In this document: positions 8,161 to 8,305 of the stretch, one piece after another
Position numbering within the stretch: position 1 is the first letter of the stretch
How the letters are laid out: the number at the start of each line of letters is the position of its first letter
Source: Bacteroidales bacterium
GTDB taxonomy: Bacteria > Bacteroidota > Bacteroidia > Bacteroidales > UBA7960
Assembly (NCBI GenBank): GCA_003560215.1
Contig: PWIY01000044.1
Location: forward strand, 1 to 8,305
Reading direction: 5' to 3'
DNA: 8,305 nt
Notes under the pieces: model-generated
Seen by the model: only the letters and a program-made list of their open reading frames with translations
Database searches by the model: none
Told to the model about the DNA's origin: nothing
Position numbers and translations under genes: made by a program

Positions 8161-8305
8161 TCGGGCCTTCGGCCCTCCAGTTTGTCGGAGGCTTCGCCTC
8201 CTCCGGTTAATCGTGGCGAAGCCACGATGGTTTTTGGTTTGTCGGCGCTTCGCGCCTCCAGTTTGTCGGAGGCTTCGCCTCCTCCGGTTAGTCGTGGCTT
8301 CGCCA
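8161..8305. repeat. 81-bp tandem repeat, about 1.8 copies, cut by right edge
   Basis: Bases 8161-8217 recur at 8242-8298, a period of exactly 81. The core 8174-8217 against 8255-8298 differs at one base in 44 (A8210 against G8291). The unit holds three small palindromes separated by short linkers (CAGTTTGTC, CTCCGGTTA). The left border lies about 15 bp before the permease A start codon, so the array forms the upstream region or leader of that gene. No coding frame is supported, and there is no CRISPR-like pattern of constant repeats with unique spacers. The array continues beyond the window. Confidence 0.88.
8163..8305. repeat. Row of five mini-hairpins with a TTC/GAA triloop core
   Basis: Within the 81-bp repeat are five inverted repeats, each with a three-base TTC or GAA centre: 8163-8175 (GGGCC/GGCCC), 8187-8201 (GGAGGC/GCCTCC), 8210-8228 (8-bp stem, GAA centre), 8244-8256 (GGCGC/GCGCC) and 8268-8282 (GGAGGC/GCCTCC). 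A sixth, from 8293, is cut by the window edge. All but the first have a GCTTCGC or GCGAAGC heart; GCGAAGC is known as an unusually stable DNA mini-hairpin. The second and fifth can also pair in a longer register (CGGAGG with CCTCCG, 8186-8191 with 8200-8205). Function is unknown: possible transcript-end or stability element, protein-binding palindrome, or a non-autonomous repeat family scattered through the genome. Confidence 0.8.

Noticed and set aside
8174..8205. GGAGG strings on the minus strand as Shine-Dalgarno sites for permease A
   Set aside because: The nearest is about 28 bp from the start codon and all are arms or flanks of the repeat hairpins.
8212..8236. Intrinsic terminator on the plus strand (hairpin followed by ATGGTTTTT)
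   Set aside because: The U run is short and offset by four bases, no plus-strand gene leads into it, and the hairpin is explained as one member of the palindrome array.
8161..8305. CRISPR array
   Set aside because: The repeated unit is 81 bp long and made of several palindromes with near-identical linkers. There are no unique spacers of constant length between short direct repeats.

Overview
The window holds four genes, all on the minus strand and in the same order of transcription: three large FtsX/MacB-type ABC transporter permeases (8146→5735, 5698→3308, 3122→738) and the first 223 codons of a major facilitator superfamily (MFS) exporter (from 670, running off the left edge). The gaps are 36, 185 and 67 bp, so one transcription unit is plausible, though the 185-bp gap is long and a weak promoter candidate lies before the MFS gene.

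The likely source is a member of the Bacteroidota. Reasons: tandem ~800-residue permeases with the N-TM / periplasmic domain / FtsX / periplasmic domain / FtsX layout are typical of that phylum; none of the four start codons has a convincing Shine-Dalgarno sequence, and the leaders are often A-rich; and a TAnnTTTG element (Bacteroidota -7 consensus) lies just before the MFS gene. Genus cannot be judged from the sequence.

Layout by region: 1-670 MFS exporter, 5' part; 671-737 short leader with a TATCTTTG element and a GC-rich palindrome; 738-3122 permease C; 3123-3307 spacer with five tandem copies of a 14-bp repeat and a small palindrome just after the preceding stop codon; 3308-5698 permease B; 5699-5734 short spacer; 5735-8146 permease A; 8147-8305 non-coding array of small palindromes inside an 81-bp tandem unit, cut by the right edge.

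The three permeases are diverged paralogues that keep the same eight predicted membrane segments and the same signature motifs. This family acts with a cytoplasmic ABC ATPase, often also with a periplasmic adaptor and an outer-membrane channel. None of those partners is in the window, so either they lie outside it or the permeases use an ATPase encoded elsewhere. Substrate cannot be told from sequence: export of a drug, peptide, lipid or lipoprotein, or a signalling role, are all possible. No RNA genes, insertion sequences or CRISPR arrays were seen. I found no convincing undescribed system; the most unusual element is the palindrome array at the right edge.
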